From NCBI GenBank assembly GCA_001599595.1, contig BCHH01000004.1, positions 1,549,824-1,613,823 on the forward strand: a stretch of 64,000 nucleotides of DNA. The letters are read 5' to 3'. The translations under genes were made by a program, and so were the position numbers. Below, in pieces: positions 42,328 through 57,787 of the stretch. The first letter of the stretch is position 1. Every line of letters begins with the position of its first letter. The notes beneath the pieces are model-generated. The model was not told where the DNA came from. It saw nothing but the letters and a program-made list of their open reading frames with translations, and made no database searches. This DNA comes from Beverwykella pulmonaria. Taxonomy: Eukaryota > Ascomycota > Dothideomycetes > Pleosporales > Melanommataceae.

Positions 42328-43618
42328 AATCTGCCGTCGGTCTCAGCAAGACTGCGCGCACTCCATCACCACCCTGTACGCAGCCTGTGTGGTGTTGTGG
42401 GAGGCAGGGTGAGGGTGAGGGAGAGGGTGCCTTGGTGCTGGACTCGACCTGCAGTGGGCAACACACGGCGTCGAGCACGCACGCGGTATGCGCGAACCGA
42501 CCACGAAACCTGCTGGAGCGTCGGGGTGCGGCAGCGCGGCGGCAGCAGACTGATGAAAGGGAAGGGCAGCGAGAGGGCGAGGCGACTGCCGGGCCGCTGG
42601 GGTGCAGATGGGAGATGCGGGTGGGAGGTTGGAATGGCGAGGTGGTGTAAGGATTGTTTAGGTGAAGTTGAACGCCCAGCGCCAAGCCAAGAAAGGGGAG
42701 GAGAGGAGGCGTTCCGTCACCAAACCATCGCCAGCACAGCGATCATTGTGTAACAAACTGCCACCACGCCGTCCATGCATAGCCAACAGCGCGCGCGTTC
42801 TCCCCCAAGCTGCTCCAACGTCGCCGCTTATGTTTCCTTCTCAGCTAAGACTGCATCGCCTTCACCGCCGCGTCGAGCCATCCGTTGCTGCATTTCTGCC
42901 AGCCCCCGCGTCATCGCATCGCACCGCCCGCCTCCAAATATAAACCCGCATCACCGCCATCAATGCAGCGAAGAATTTGCTATATACCCTATGCGCATGC
43001 GATGCTCGATACGTGTGGGAGGAGGTTGATACGGATATGCATTTGTCGATGCCTCACGTGAGCGGCGCTTGCTGTGTGCGGACAGGACCTCTGGACGCAC
43101 CTGAGCGAGGTTCATCGTAAACACTTCGTAACAGCCATGTCCATCTTGAAACCATCGAGTACGCATATTAGAGTCTGCAAGAAGCAGAACAATTGACACG
43201 CACCCACTCCAGACGTCTCATCGAGCACGCATACCATTACCAAGTGCACCGCATTCGGAAAAGCTGGGCATAAATACAAGGCAACGGGGACAAGTGATGA
43301 GGCTCTGTGGGAGCAGTCCTACATGTGCGTATATAATAGGCGGCGTGGAAGATATTCCATGAGTTTTGTGGACAGGAAGGGTCTCGCAGCTTGAGGAGTT
43401 GGAAGGCCACGACGCAAGGCAAACGAGGAGCTATCGGGGCCTAAAGGGATGATATGGACACGCTGTGCAACGAGTGCCTTGCGCCCAGAGCCGCACAGTG
43501 AATCTTCCTACCACTCCACCCAGCAGTTAGCCCAGTTCAACCAACCCGTGAGTGATGTTCCAAACCACAGAGAGTTGTTTCTTAATAGCCTTGTATAACG
43601 TCTCCGTCTTCACCGCAC
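42328..43618. other. Intergenic region upstream of SET1
   Basis: About 1.3 kb between the SET1 start and the RIB4 stop. The first 350 bp are GC-rich and contain overlapping ORFs on both strands without domains, probably SET1 promoter and leader. Nothing else is recognised. Confidence 0.5.
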
Positions 43619-44372
43619 TCATTCGACAATCTTCCCATCCACCCACCCCTTCCTCTTAACCCCCAATTCCACCGCCGCACTCCCCCAATCCAACCCATGA
43701 TTATGCCCCTCATCGCCTTTCCCCGCAATTCCCGCCCTTTCTAACCCCTGCTTCTCACTCAACAGTGTTAACAAGCCAAAAATAACCGGCACATTCCCAT
43801 CCAACTGGATCCGCATCAGCCCGTGACTAACCGCATCCGCAATATATTCAAAATGCATCGTCTCGCCCTTGATCAACACCCCAATCGCAATGATTGCATC
43901 AAACGGTGTTTTGAGCGCCGTGTCTTTCTCTCTTGGTATCGCGGGCGTCGAGGAGGAAACGTTGAGCGATGCGAGGTCCGACACGGAGCCTAGGAGGTCT
44001 GTTGCTGCGCCGACGGCGCCGCCGATGGACGACGATTGCACCTGTGAGGCGGCGAACATCTGTTTCACTGCGTAGGGGAGCTCGTAGCTGCCGGGCACGC
44101 TCTGGATGGAAATGTTCTCTGGCTTGACGCCCGCGTCAGCGAGGGCCTTCTGCGCGCCGGAGAGGAGGGCATCGATGATGGTGGTGTTCCAGCGTGCGTG
44201 GACGATGCCAATTCGTAGTCCGGAGCCTAGGTTATGCAGTTAGAAACGCGTGGCTTGTCAGAAGTATGAATTGAGCTGGTGCTGCTGTTGGTGGGAGAGT
44301 GGGCGGGGCTGCGATGGCGGGGCCTTTACCATCGTATGTCTTGGGCTCGCCAGGTCCTTTGATGCCTGCCAT
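43619..44372 (-). CDS. RIB4: 6,7-dimethyl-8-ribityllumazine synthase
   Basis: Exon 1 is 44330-44372 (43 nt) and exon 2 is 43619-44226, giving 216 residues. It catalyses the second-last step of riboflavin synthesis. Visible are RIGIVHARWN at the N-terminus, the GSYELPYAVKQM substrate-binding loop, FDAIIAIGVLIKGETMHFEYIADAV with the catalytic His, and the C-terminal NHGLDWGSAAVELG. Between the second and third blocks there is a long Ser/Ala-rich insertion (roughly 35-45 residues), larger than in bacterial enzymes. Insertions at this point are known from filamentous fungi. The first exon encodes only MAGIKGPGEPKTYD; the splice was fixed by the phase and the GTAAAG donor. Confidence 0.93.
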
Positions 44373-44820
44373 GATGCTGAGAAGTGTTGAGTATGGATTG
44401 AAATGAAGGGTTATGTAGGTTCGTGCCTGGGAAACGAGTGCGTGGTGTTGTGTTTCGATGCAGAGGAAGGATGCAAGACGGCATTGTCTCGTTCCTGACT
44501 TCCCCGCGGACAGGGATCGTACATTGTGGCATCACCGCCAAGCCTAGGTACAGGGATCTCCCAAGAACGATCAGAAAAGGAATTTATATGAACCTTTTAT
44601 TTTTTGTCTGGCATTGGAGCTGTCAGCAACCCTGCTACATAGGCCGATCCATCATTTCCCCGTAACCTTCGTCTCAGACCCAGAATCATTCCCAGTTCCA
44701 GGCTCGGTGAAGCCCACCGTATACATGATCCCAAGAGTTTTCGTAACACCAAACATACCCATACATGGCCAGCCAGGTGAGCAACCTTTAAGACGCCAAT
44801 TCTAACTTTCCATCGCCCGC
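44373..44820. other. Intergenic region RIB4 / GFA1
   Basis: About 450 bp between the RIB4 start and the GFA1 stop, both minus strand. No gene; it holds the RIB4 promoter and the GFA1 3' end. Confidence 0.5.
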
Positions 44821-47185
<2,365 letters not shown>

Positions 47186-50100
47186 GGCGAGAAGTTGAAA
47201 AGAAAGTGTAGCGCGTTGGCCGGAGCGATCGTAGGGTCAGGGGTGTGGAATGGGAATTGGTGGGATAGTGCGTGTGAGGGACGGGAGACACAATGGAGGA
47301 GCAGAGGAGAAAGAGCGGCGTCGTGGTTTGGCTTTATATCTGCAAAGTTAAGCGTGCCCCGTCGCCGCACCTCTCCACAGAAACTGCCCTCTCAGCTGCA
47401 AGCCCACCCAGTGGCGTCTGCTCAAACTCGCCGGCCATCCTTCCATGTCCTCCTTTTCGTGCCGCTGCGGCTGCGACAATAACACCGACACCGCTCCACC
47501 GCCAGCGCCATCTATCCATGCCTCTCTATGCTTCGGGCTGGCCCTCCTATTTCGTCATTGCTCGGCAGCAGGCTCGCAATGGGGGTGCGTGCTTGATCGA
47601 CACTCACTGCTCAGGGTCCCGGGGCGCAGCGAGTCCTCCAAAATAGCTGCCGCTAGGCCTTTCTCTATCTTTTCTTTCACGCCGAGCACGCTGTTCTGGC
47701 TCTTTCCACCCGCCTCGCGACTCGTGTTGGCGGGTTGCGCCGCATATCGTGGCTGGTATTTTTTTTGGGAGGTCTGCTTATGAACGTCGCTTCTAATTCT
47801 GCCCAAGCAACACTCAACACCATGGGCGGCGAGGTCAGCACTGATCAATTCCGAGTACGAGTGCAGCGCCAAATCCAGGTCGCACTCGCCGCACGTCAAT
47901 ACTGTCAATAAATTCCCTGGTCGTTTGGCACGGTTTAGGACAATTTGACGACCTCTGATCCGACGTCAAGCCTGCCGTGGCCCATGCAAAGCCCCGTCGG
48001 AGTGCCACAATCAGGAAGGCGTCGTCTGAGGTCTCAGAAGCCAACTATTGCCAATTCGGATCAATGAGGCCATGGCAAGGGCTGGCGCATAGGACAGGAC
48101 AACGACGTTGCTTTTCCGCATTGTTTACCCTCACCGACTGCGTCCAAGATGTTGCAACGTCTCTCCTCGTAACTGCTAGCTGTAAGAGGTACCTGAACGG
48201 CTATCAGACGGTGAGCAACAGCATGCATGCATTCTCCCGCCCTGAATGCTTAGTTCTTACACAAGTAGCGGTGCGATAGGGAGAACTGCAACCAGGGTGG
48301 CGTGCAAGTGAACTTCTACGCCCTATCACGAACAGCGAACGCTTAACGTGAGCTGGGCTGAGACGTGGAGACACACAAGTCTTGTCCGCATCCTTCGATT
48401 GGCACAAGTCACCGCCTGTTTTTCCAGCTTCAACCCTAAACTTGGTTAGGCGTTCGCACATTTGTGCATTTCTGCGAAAAATAATGTCTACACTAGTAAT
48501 AAAACACCACAAGTCCACTTCGCGAAGCTTTTGTCGACCGCCACACGACACCACACTTCACAACTTCTCGTATGGTGGACGCGATGCTCCCGTAGTGGGT
48601 CCGCCAACCCCAATCCATCATGTTGTTATTGGCATGACTTCGACCAGTGGCGCCAGCCTCACTTGCAGGGTCTGCTGAGCACATCTTCGATTTTGGTCGC
48701 TGATGTTTCGGAAACCAACTGCGTGTGAGTGAGCCGCACTGCAGCCTCACCGACCTTACTGTTTGCAGACATCTTACGCTGGACCGTCTACAACCGAACT
48801 GTAGATCGCACCTGCAGTCTCGGGCATGCGCTTCTAATGTGTTCCATGGCAATATTAGGGTTTCTAACCATTTGTCGTCTTCGTCGACGTACTTGGTGGT
48901 GGCGATTCTCGTCGACACTTGCGGTGCTGACTGGCGATTAGAAAGGCGTTGGAAAACGTAAGTATACAACTTTCATTCCATTTTGTTCACCTCAAGTTCT
49001 CGGCCCTTCTATCTCTGCACCTGGATATCAGATATCTCTCGTCTATTTTCTTCCTGTCATGCCTCAGTCTCGAAGGCTGGGGACAAAATGGAAGAAGTCT
49101 CCCCTAGATTTGCCGCTTCGCCATTGACCTTAGACTACTCTGGGCTTCCTTCCAATTCTGGCTTCAGTTCCGATTGCACCGTACTTGCCTTTTGCATGAC
49201 AATATATTTTGTCTCCAGAAACCCATCTAGAGTTCTGCCTGCTGCCCTTACCGTTTCATCGACACCTCAAACAGACTGAAGACTCAGAAGAATTTTCTAG
49301 CAAGATGGCATATGATTGGAAATCCATACATTCGGTAGGAAAGACATATTTCTTGTTCATATATATTCAGCAAACATGAAGGTGCATCACCTAATGCATC
49401 ACGGCATCCCTATTTCTAATCTTCTTCTCATCTCCAGCGTTCCCTCCACGGTTCCTCTGGAGCACTACTCTCTGCTTCTACTCCACTCTATTCGATCTCC
49501 ACACAATGAACATAATACCTTGGCGATAGATCACATGCTGCACACAATTCTCACACTTCTTCCTTTTCTCCTCTTTCACTAGTGAATAAGTTCTAACATT
49601 TGCACTACCATAAGCTGGTACGCATGTCACCATTCTGTAATATGAGCAAGCATGTAATTGATAGCACATGCTGCATTGGACCGCTCCTCTACTTTTCTCC
49701 CACGCCACACCATGGCATGTTGCAGGCTTGTTGGAACATACATCGACATGATTTGAAGGCGAGTTCTCTTACCTACCATGCAAGCTGGCAACATTGCACA
49801 CCACTCTAAATGACGCGTTCTGGATCTCGCGATCAAAGTGGACCTTGATTTCAGGACTGTATGATGGTTATGAACAATATGTATCTCTGTACACATGTGC
49901 TGTGTTTTGATAGGTGTGTATGCGTCAGGTCCGTTATCTATACACACAAATGATGTCCTATGTAAGGATTTCCCTCTTATGCTGCACTCAACTGCCACCT
50001 CTATTCTACTTTCCTACCACAGTAAACAACACGTGAAACTACCCAGCCAGACCTTGCGATCAGATCATATCAGACCTCCACGTTCTATAACACGGACGAT

Positions 50101-50257
50101 CTAACATGTGAAAGGACTAGGAATATAAAAATGCAAATTGTACAAAAGAAATTGAAAGGAAATTTGCAACTGAAAAGCATAAACAATGCTCTGGTGCCAA
50201 TCATCCCGTGCTTGTTTCTGCTGAAACGCCGAGAGACGGTGGTGAAAAAAAGCACGT
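47186..50257. other. 3 kb gene-free region between GFA1 and the vacuolar transporter
   Basis: No ORF above 160 codons and none with a domain, signal peptide or splice-joined partner that I could support. The left 300-600 bp must be the GFA1 promoter and leader. A minus-strand TATAAA is at 47333-47338, 148 bp before the GFA1 start. The right part (49000-50250) is CT-rich and AT-rich. It could hold a non-coding RNA or a gene with many short exons that I did not recognise. Confidence 0.5.
47333..47338 (-). promoter_or_regulatory. TATA-like element of GFA1
   Basis: TATAAA on the minus strand, 148 bp before the GFA1 start codon. Confidence 0.35.
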
Positions 50258-52626
50258 TTACTTGTCACAATATCCCTTTGGCTTCTCCGCGCCGCCGTTT
50301 ACCCAGCTCGAGACTGTGAGCGCCGTGGTGTACGCCATGCCCACAAAGCCGAGGATGCAGAGTGCGACGTCCAAGGCGCGTAGTTTGGTTGTGCGGGCGA
50401 CGGCTTTGTAGTGGAGCATGGGCTGTTATGCATCAGTGTTGATCCAAACTGCAAAAGGAAAAAAAGAAGGCTTACCGGGTAGATGTACACCAACGGGATA
50501 CACGCAAAGCTGCCCACAAGACTGACAAACTTGTCCAAATCATTAGCGCCAACCCACGCCAACATGGCGCAGATCATGACCATGAAAAAGCGGAAGAAGT
50601 TCTTTTTCCACTTGATGTACGGATTATATTTCCCTGTTCTGCTGAACAGTTGCTGGCTCGTAATTTCGATAGCGGGGTAGATCTGCAGTGGTGTCGAGAG
50701 CAGAATTGCAAGCGAGTAGATGAACTGCACCGCGTTGACGAACTTGTTGTCTTGCGGCATGTTGAGAATGACGACCGTCTTGGTCTCGGAGCCGAAGGCA
50801 GCGTACGAGAGAGCACCCATGCTCAAGAAAACGACGGTAATAATGATCATCACGCCACCCAGCACATTGGGGAACTTCTTCGGGTTCTTCATGCCGCTCT
50901 GGATCGGGATGATGAGGCCAATGCCTTCGAATGTGAAAATGGCGGTGCCGATGAAGAGTGTCCAGCTGTCTTTGTTAAAGTTCTTAATGTCTGAGATTCC
51001 GCCTTGTCCGACGATGGTAAGAATATCATAGTAGTACAGATATACGAGCCCAAGGAGAATGAAGACGTCTGCGATCAGAGCGAGCTTCTGGATGTTGTTG
51101 ATGTTGCGGTATAGCGAGAGCGGGAGGAAAATGATCATCTGCATCAAGATCATATACTTGATATCAATGTGTGTTCGACAGTCTGACACAGCCAAGATGA
51201 AGGCCTGTAGATTTTCGGAAACAAAGACAATATATGCCGAGGAGAAGCCAATTTGGGAGAGCACAAGGGAAAAATTGATCAGGTTGCGCATCCAGTTGCC
51301 GTAGAGATGGTAACCCATGTCGCCGAACGAGTGTTCGACGGCAAGACGGGTAGCCACAAGGAGGACGAAGCAATAATAAGATAGGCCAGCAACACCTAGA
51401 AGCACAACGTTGGAGAAGAGCATGCCGCCATTGAGGTAGGCGCGGGGAAGAAAAAGCACGCCCGTGCCGACAAAAGACTTCAGCAATAGTAGTGCAGCAC
51501 CAGTAGGGCTGGCTTTGCCTTCCTTCTTCATCTTTCGTTTCCTCCGCTTCCCAGGCGTCAGTAGAGCACTAGATTCGCCATACTCGTGTGTCTCGTCTTC
51601 CGTGTGCTCCCCAGAGTCAAAGGCGTCGGAAGAGAAATATTCATCGGGCCCTAGAACCTCGTCGTCTTCTTCAAGAGACTCACCAGCAAAATGGCCATAC
51701 AGGGTCAAGAACTCCAGGAAGTTGCTCGTGAAAACGGGTGGTTGCTGTCGTGTCTGGCCAGCAGTACCGTAGTTGGATGGACCCGGCGCAGGGGAAGGAC
51801 TAGCAGCAGCCCTGCGTAGGTAGTTCCTTCGGAAGCCTCCAGGCTGTTTAATGGTATCGATATCTAACACATGGTCGTCCGGCTTGGGACGGGACGCGTG
51901 GAAGCTTTGGCTCCGCTTCATCTTTTGGCGTTCTTCTGCCTCTTGCTGTTCGGTCCACCGATATATCTGCCGTGTTATGTCTCCACCCTGAAGTTGCAAG
52001 CTCGAAAACTCATCGTCGGATCCCACAGACGCTCTTCTTCCACTGGAATGGGAGTCTTCCTGCCCTACAGCTCCGCGCTGTGACCTGTTCGGTGAGCCGT
52101 ACTGGCCAGAGAGGTTCGACAAGGAGGGCTTGTGTGGACCTGCTAAGTGTCGCCGGATGATCTCGGGATCTTCGTAGGGTGCTACAGGAGAACGGCCACG
52201 TCCGTCAAATGAGCCATAATTGCTCGGAGTTCCCCGAGGGGCGGGCGCATCGGAATCGGGGGACAGAGGGCGTATGGGCGGAGTCCCAAATCGAGGAGGA
52301 CTACTTCTGCCAGTAAATGACTCCCTCAATGCTGAAGACAAGGCGGACTCCCGAGCGGGCACAGGGAGCGACGATAGCGGCTCAGCGCGTCCAGGTAGCG
52401 GTGTCTGGACTTGTGACGGCTCTTCTGAAGCAAGTTGAGCGGGCGTAGGGATCTGGCGAACCGCGGTCGACGGTGTCTGAAAGGAGGGTACCGGGGAGCC
52501 CAAACGCGCAGTCGAGTGTATGCGCGAGATGGAGCTCTCGGTGCCGGGGGAGTCGCTTCGGGCAGAGTTTCTGGGCGACGAAGGGACATCCTTGGGCCGC
52601 GACGACTCTGGGCGGTCGTCCGCCAT
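50258..52626 (-). CDS. AVT3: Vacuolar amino acid transporter, AVT3/AVT4 type
   Basis: Exon 1 is 50476-52626 and exon 2 is 50258-50422 (intron 50423-50475), giving 771 residues. A hydrophilic Ser/Pro-rich N-terminus of about 370 residues precedes the amino acid/auxin permease domain. The domain starts with GKASPTGAALLLLKSFVGTG and then LPRAYLNGG, and has about eleven membrane helices (for example LSYYCFVLLVATRLAV, IIIPIQSGMKNP). The long N-terminal tail and the domain sequence match the yeast Avt3/Avt4 group, which exports neutral amino acids from the vacuole, rather than Avt1. Splicing restores a last helix (ALCILGFVGMAYTTALTV) and a tail ending in KGYCDK, whereas the unspliced ORF runs into unrelated sequence. 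It is divergent from the CCC gene across 764 bp. Confidence 0.9.
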
Positions 52627-53390
52627 GGTGGGTGAAGAGGGATGTTGCTGCTGCTGCTCGTTGGGTGAGGCGTGACTGGTATTTGAAGAGAGGCCGAAGC
52701 TTCGGTTATCTTCGTGTAATGGCGGTTAAGCTTACCACGGTCGAGGGGAGGGGACCTAGACTGTGCGAGGGCATGCCCAGTCACTCGGACGGCCAGAGAA
52801 GTGTGTGTTGGAGCGAAAAGCGCTGGAAGGAAGAGATGAAAGCTGTTGTGGATGCAGAGTGCAGACTGTGCGTTATAGCTTGAGGTCATTCGCTGAGCGT
52901 CGGTGGCCTTTGCGTGGGGCGCGTGGGGTGGTTGGATCACATGCGGAGCCCTGCTGCCCATGCACGTGCCCTCAAACATCGTCGACTTCGCACCAGGCCT
53001 GCCAAGCCGCCAAAGGCGCCGAAGGGCTGTTGCAAAAGTCACGTTTGGCCATTCCTCGCCGCTATCCTTCTCCCACTCATTCAGCCCGGCGAGACATTGT
53101 CGTCCATGTCTCCATTGCCGACATTGCGTGTTGGGAAGCAATCGAGGACCTGCACAGGCCCCTACACAAGGCCTATTACACCACGACCGCCCTTGGATCG
53201 TGGAAGTGGTTCACCTCGAACTCGAACTTTCCTAGACCCTTCTCTGGTACGACAGCAGAGCTAAACTCGAGTCTTTAACGCGAGTCTTGCCCTCAGCGTC
53301 TACCAGACACCTCTCAACTCGCAAAAATTGGAGACCATCGGAGCTTGTGCCGAATCGCCACCCCCGTGACTGGAGGGGAATCTGCCGAGC
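52627..53390. promoter_or_regulatory. Divergent region AVT / cation-chloride cotransporter
   Basis: 764 bp between two divergent start codons; it contains both promoters. Overlapping ORFs up to 271 codons occur but run into the flanking genes in other frames. No defined motif was recognised. Confidence 0.5.
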
Positions 53391-56300
53391 ATGACGGACC
53401 CGGGTGGAGTGCAGTCGCGTCGACGCATGCCGTTAAGGACCCATTCAAATTTTGCTGTTCGCTCCGCGAGGGACGATGCAGGAGAACTGAATCGCCGCTT
53501 TTCTACGCAACCTTTGTCTTCGCCGCATGAGGAAACCCCACTCCTGAGCTTGGCTGGCCAGCTGAACCTACCAGACCCAAATGTCTCCAGACACGGAAGA
53601 CGTGAAGGAACCACTCCAGAGAGGGACCATGGCATCGAGTCTATGCGGGAGTGGTTCAGTAAGACCTTCAACAGTCCACGCTCCAAGTCGCCAAAACAGC
53701 TCCAAGGAACCTCGCCGGGACCAGAGCATAAACGCCCCTCTACAGATGCTGTCAAACCCAGACCCGGAGCCCTTCCTAGGCCTATCGGAGGAACCGAAAA
53801 GCTTGGAACATTTTCCGGTGTATTTGTACCTACCACCCTCAATGTACTCAGTATTCTCATGTTTTTGCGTTTCGGTTTCATCTTGGGCCAGACCGGTGTA
53901 GTAGGCATGATGGGTAAGTTTAGTACCCCGCGCCTAGAGGAGTAAAACCGTTGACAAGGGGTAGGTATGCTCGTTGCTTGTTACGCTATTAACCTCTTGA
54001 CTACCATGTCGATTTCAGCCATTGCAACGAATGGCACCGTGAGAGGAGGAGGAGCTTATTACTTGATATCTCGGAGCCTGGGGCCTGAGTTCGGAGGCTC
54101 TATAGGTATTGTCTTCTACCTCGGCATGGTCTTCAATACGAGCATGAACTCAGTCGGTCTCATTGACTGCTTCATCGAGAATTTCGGTTCCAACACCGGT
54201 AGTTGGTCTCAGTGGATGCTCCAGGGCTTCTGGTGGCAGTTCCTCTGGGCTACTGTGGTGCTTGTAATATGCACCGCCATCTGTTTGGCTGGAAGCGGCA
54301 TTTTTGCCCGGTGCAGCAATGGCTTGCTCGTGATATTGCTCATTGCCACCTTCAGCATCCCATTTTCGACTCTCGTGGTGCAGCCCTTCGAAAATAAGAA
54401 AGAGCATATTCGGTATACAGGCCTGAGCTTGGACACATTCCTCGGAAATCTCATGCCCCGATTCACAAGCCGTGCTGCCGGCAGCGTGCATAAGCACCGC
54501 GAAAACTTCCAAGACATGTTTGGCATTCTCTTCCCCGCTACCGGCGGTATCTTTGCGTAAGTCGCCTGGCTCAACGCAGAGTTTATACTAACTTCTTCCA
54601 AGTGGTGCCAGCATGTCTGGTGATCTGAAGCATCCAAGCAAGGCTATTCCAAAAGGGACATTATACGGTCTCGGTCTAACATTCGTCTCATACGCAATTG
54701 TTATCCTAGCCATGGCAGCGTCAAACACCCGAGAGTCGTTTTATGCAAATACAAACATCATTCAACTGGTATGCTCACTCCCCCAAACCGCTTCTTCAAC
54801 AACACTCACCAGGTCTAGACAAACGTTTCCGGCGTCGTCATTCTGCTTGGAGAGTTTGCGACTTCGGCATTCTCAGTCCTGATGGGCGTGATAGGCTCGG
54901 CCAAACTGCTTCAAGCGCTGGCTCGCGATCATCTGCTTCCCGGTCTCTCAGTCTTTGGTCAAGGGACGGAGAAATCTGATGACCCGACATACGCCATCAT
55001 CATCACCTACATCCTCGCTCAGCTTACGATGCTGTCAGACATCAATCAGATTGCATCTTTCATCACAATGACCTACCTCATGACATTCCTTGTCACCAAC
55101 CTTGCATGTTTTCTACTCAAGATTGGATCGGCTCCCAATTTCCGTCCTTCGTTTCATTTCTTCAATTGGCAAACTGCTGCCATTGGCGCTGTCGTTAGTG
55201 GCGCGACCATGTTTTTCGTGGATGGCGTTTATGCATCAGGTTGCGTGGCTTTATTAATGGTCATGTTCCTACTCATCCATTATACAACACCCCCGAAGCC
55301 CTGGGGCGATGTGAGCCAGAGCTTAATCTACCACCAAGTTCGAAAGTATCTCCTCCGGCTCCGCCAAGAACACGTCAAGTTCTGGAGGCCCCAGATTCTC
55401 CTTCTCGTCAATGACCCACGCCGGCAGTACAAACTCATCCAGTTCTGTAACTCCCTGAAGAAGGGCGCCCTGTTCGTTCTAGGACACGTCATCGTCTCCG
55501 AAGACTTTGGCTCGGCAGTGCCGGAAGCTCGACGACAGCAGCAGTCATGGACGAACTATATCGACTTTTCCAGAATCAAGGCGTTCGTCAATATCGCAAT
55601 ATCCCCAGCTGTGGAATGGGGCGCGAGAAACATTGTTCTGGGCACAGGACTTGGCGGAATGAGGCCAAACATTGTCGTTATGGGTTTCTACAATCTCGGC
55701 GAACTAAGGCAGTCAAAGCCGCTTGTCGATATTCCATCACCCCAGCCTTCGAGACCGTCAAGTAGAGCTGCTAATTATCCAGTATCCCGTAAGGCTGTGC
55801 GTGCAGCCGCCAAACGAAGGCAGGCGGACAAACTGTCGGGCATCTTGCCAACGGATGCAATGAGATCTGAGAACTCTATCGGCATTCGTAATTATTGCAC
55901 CATCCTAGAGGACCTTGTCCTGAGACTGCAGATCAATGTGGCGCTTGCAAAGGGATTCCAAGATCTCGAAGTACCCAGTCCGAAGCCTACAAAACAGCAA
56001 AGAATCTTGGGAATGTTAGGACTAGCGGATGAAGAAGAAGAAGAACCAACTAAGAAGTATATCGATCTGTGGCCGATTCAAATGTCTGCCGAAATCGCAA
56101 CGGCAGGTGACGATCCTACTCGGAAGAATGCGCTGACGACGAACTTCGACACATATACACTCATTCTTCAACTCGGTTGTATTTTACACACAGTTCCGTC
56201 TTGGAAGCGAACATACAAAGTACGAGTCGCGGTATTTGTCGAGTATGAAACAGACGTAGAAGAAGAGCGTGGCCGCGTCACGACACTCTTGAAGAATTTA

Positions 56301-57554
56301 CGAATCGATGCAGAAGTGGCTGTCTTCTGGCTAGCAAGCGGGGAGCTCAAGATGTACGAAGTCATTATCAACGGAAGGGATGGGGAAGGATTTGTCAACG
56401 CATCTCAAGACGTCGACGACGCACTCGAAGATGAAGAATGGTGGCAAGACATCCAGAAGCTCCGACATCCAGAGAAAATGAGCGCAAGTCAAGAATTCGC
56501 CCAAGCTACCGATCTTCTCGAAGCTGTCACCAACTGGCCAACAGCATCCTTCCAACACGGGCGCCGAGAAGCAAAGTCAAAACGCTTTGCTGAGCTCCGA
56601 AAGATGCTGAAAAGGACCAAACGCCGTGCTTCTATTGGCAATTTGGACCTCGGGACCTCCCTCAAGATGCGCACACAGCAACTCTCCGATGACCTCCTCC
56701 CCCGAAGCGACAGCGAATCTTCATCGAGCGAAGACGGTGATGAGGACGCCGTGGCAACAGATAGTGAAGTAGCGGCCAGCGAAAATGGTCTCGAAGACTA
56801 CGACCTCGATGCCTCTGACGAGGAGAGCGACGAGCGTCCTATTACGCCGATACGCCGGTCTAAGAGCACGAGCGCAAGTATGAGCATCCCATTCTTGTCT
56901 CGGAATTTCAAGCTCGGGAAATCACTTTTCAAGGATAACAGACCTAAGACTGATGGCGTCACGCCCCTGAGTCTGCACCCCGATGCCACGGCCTCCGGCA
57001 CAGCATTGCTAAAAGCCAAGCATAGTCAGACGCAGACAGGTAGCATTGTGAGTTCATCGGCTAGTCCGATGTCTTCGTCGCCGAGAACGAATACGATAGA
57101 CAGGCCTCTTCCGATAAGACACCAGTCGCTGCCCAAGTTCACATCGAACCCTACGCCCCATGCCGCTGTGGCCGTGAACGAAGCACCGGGGCCATCAATC
57201 ATGTTCGTGGACACGCCCTCACCCTCCGGCGCCCATCGACAAAACCAAGGCGCCATGCCCTCCTCTTCCTCACAACCAGCCCAAGCCTCCGGCTACCCTC
57301 TCCACAACGCGATCCCCATCTCCTTCAACGACCTGCCCTGCCGTGCGCAACATCTGATCTTAAACGAGATGATCAGGCAGAACTCGGATGATACAGCGGT
57401 GGTGTTTACGACGCTGCCCAGTCCAGTCGAGGGGACGTGTCAGAGCGAGGAGGAGAGCGTGAAGTATATTAGTGATTTGGAGGTCTTGTGCCAGGGGTTG
57501 CCGCCGTGTTTGCTTGTGCATAGTAATAGTATGACTGTTACTATGAATCTGTAG
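53391..57554 (+). CDS. VHC1: Cation-chloride cotransporter (SLC12, VHC1-type)
   Basis: Exons 53391-53913, 53965-54556, 54603-54768 and 54819-57554 give 1338 residues. The N-terminus (about 145 residues) is basic and Ser/Pro-rich. The membrane domain starts with KLGTFSGVFVPTTLNVLSILMFLRFGFILGQTG, the conserved first helix of SLC12 transporters, and has about twelve helices, including GGAYYLISRSLGPEFGG. The C-terminal half is a long cytosolic SLC12-type domain (RKYLLRLRQEHVKFWRPQILLLV; NIVVMGFYN) with acidic, disordered inserts near residues 1040-1150. It ends in a conserved block (FNDLPCRAQHLILNEMIRQ ... CLLVHSNSMTVTMNL). In yeast the only member, Vhc1, is a K-Cl cotransporter of the vacuole. 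The transported ion set cannot be read directly. Confidence 0.92.
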
Positions 57555-57787
57555 GGGGTAGGATGGTGGATGGGAAGGGGATAATGTAGGAGAAGGTTTG
57601 GACCAGATTGAAAAGACCAAGGCCAGTTGAAAGGCTCAGGCCAGTTTATAAGGCTTAAAATATACATGTACCATTTCCACTGCCCCCCAAAATAAGACTC
57701 ATAGGTGACCATAGAGCGGCCTGCTTACGTAGTACTACTAGCAAGAAGTGCTTTGCTACGCATTTTGGTATTATCGCCCTGACTATT
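57555..57787. other. Convergent 3' region
   Basis: 233 bp between the stops of the cotransporter and MAK11 genes. It has no gene; both terminators must lie here. Confidence 0.5.

Noticed and set aside
49316..49582. 88-codon plus ORF with hydrophobic end in the GFA1/AVT gap
   Set aside because: CT-rich sequence gives leucine-rich translations by chance. There is no start context, homologue or splice partner.
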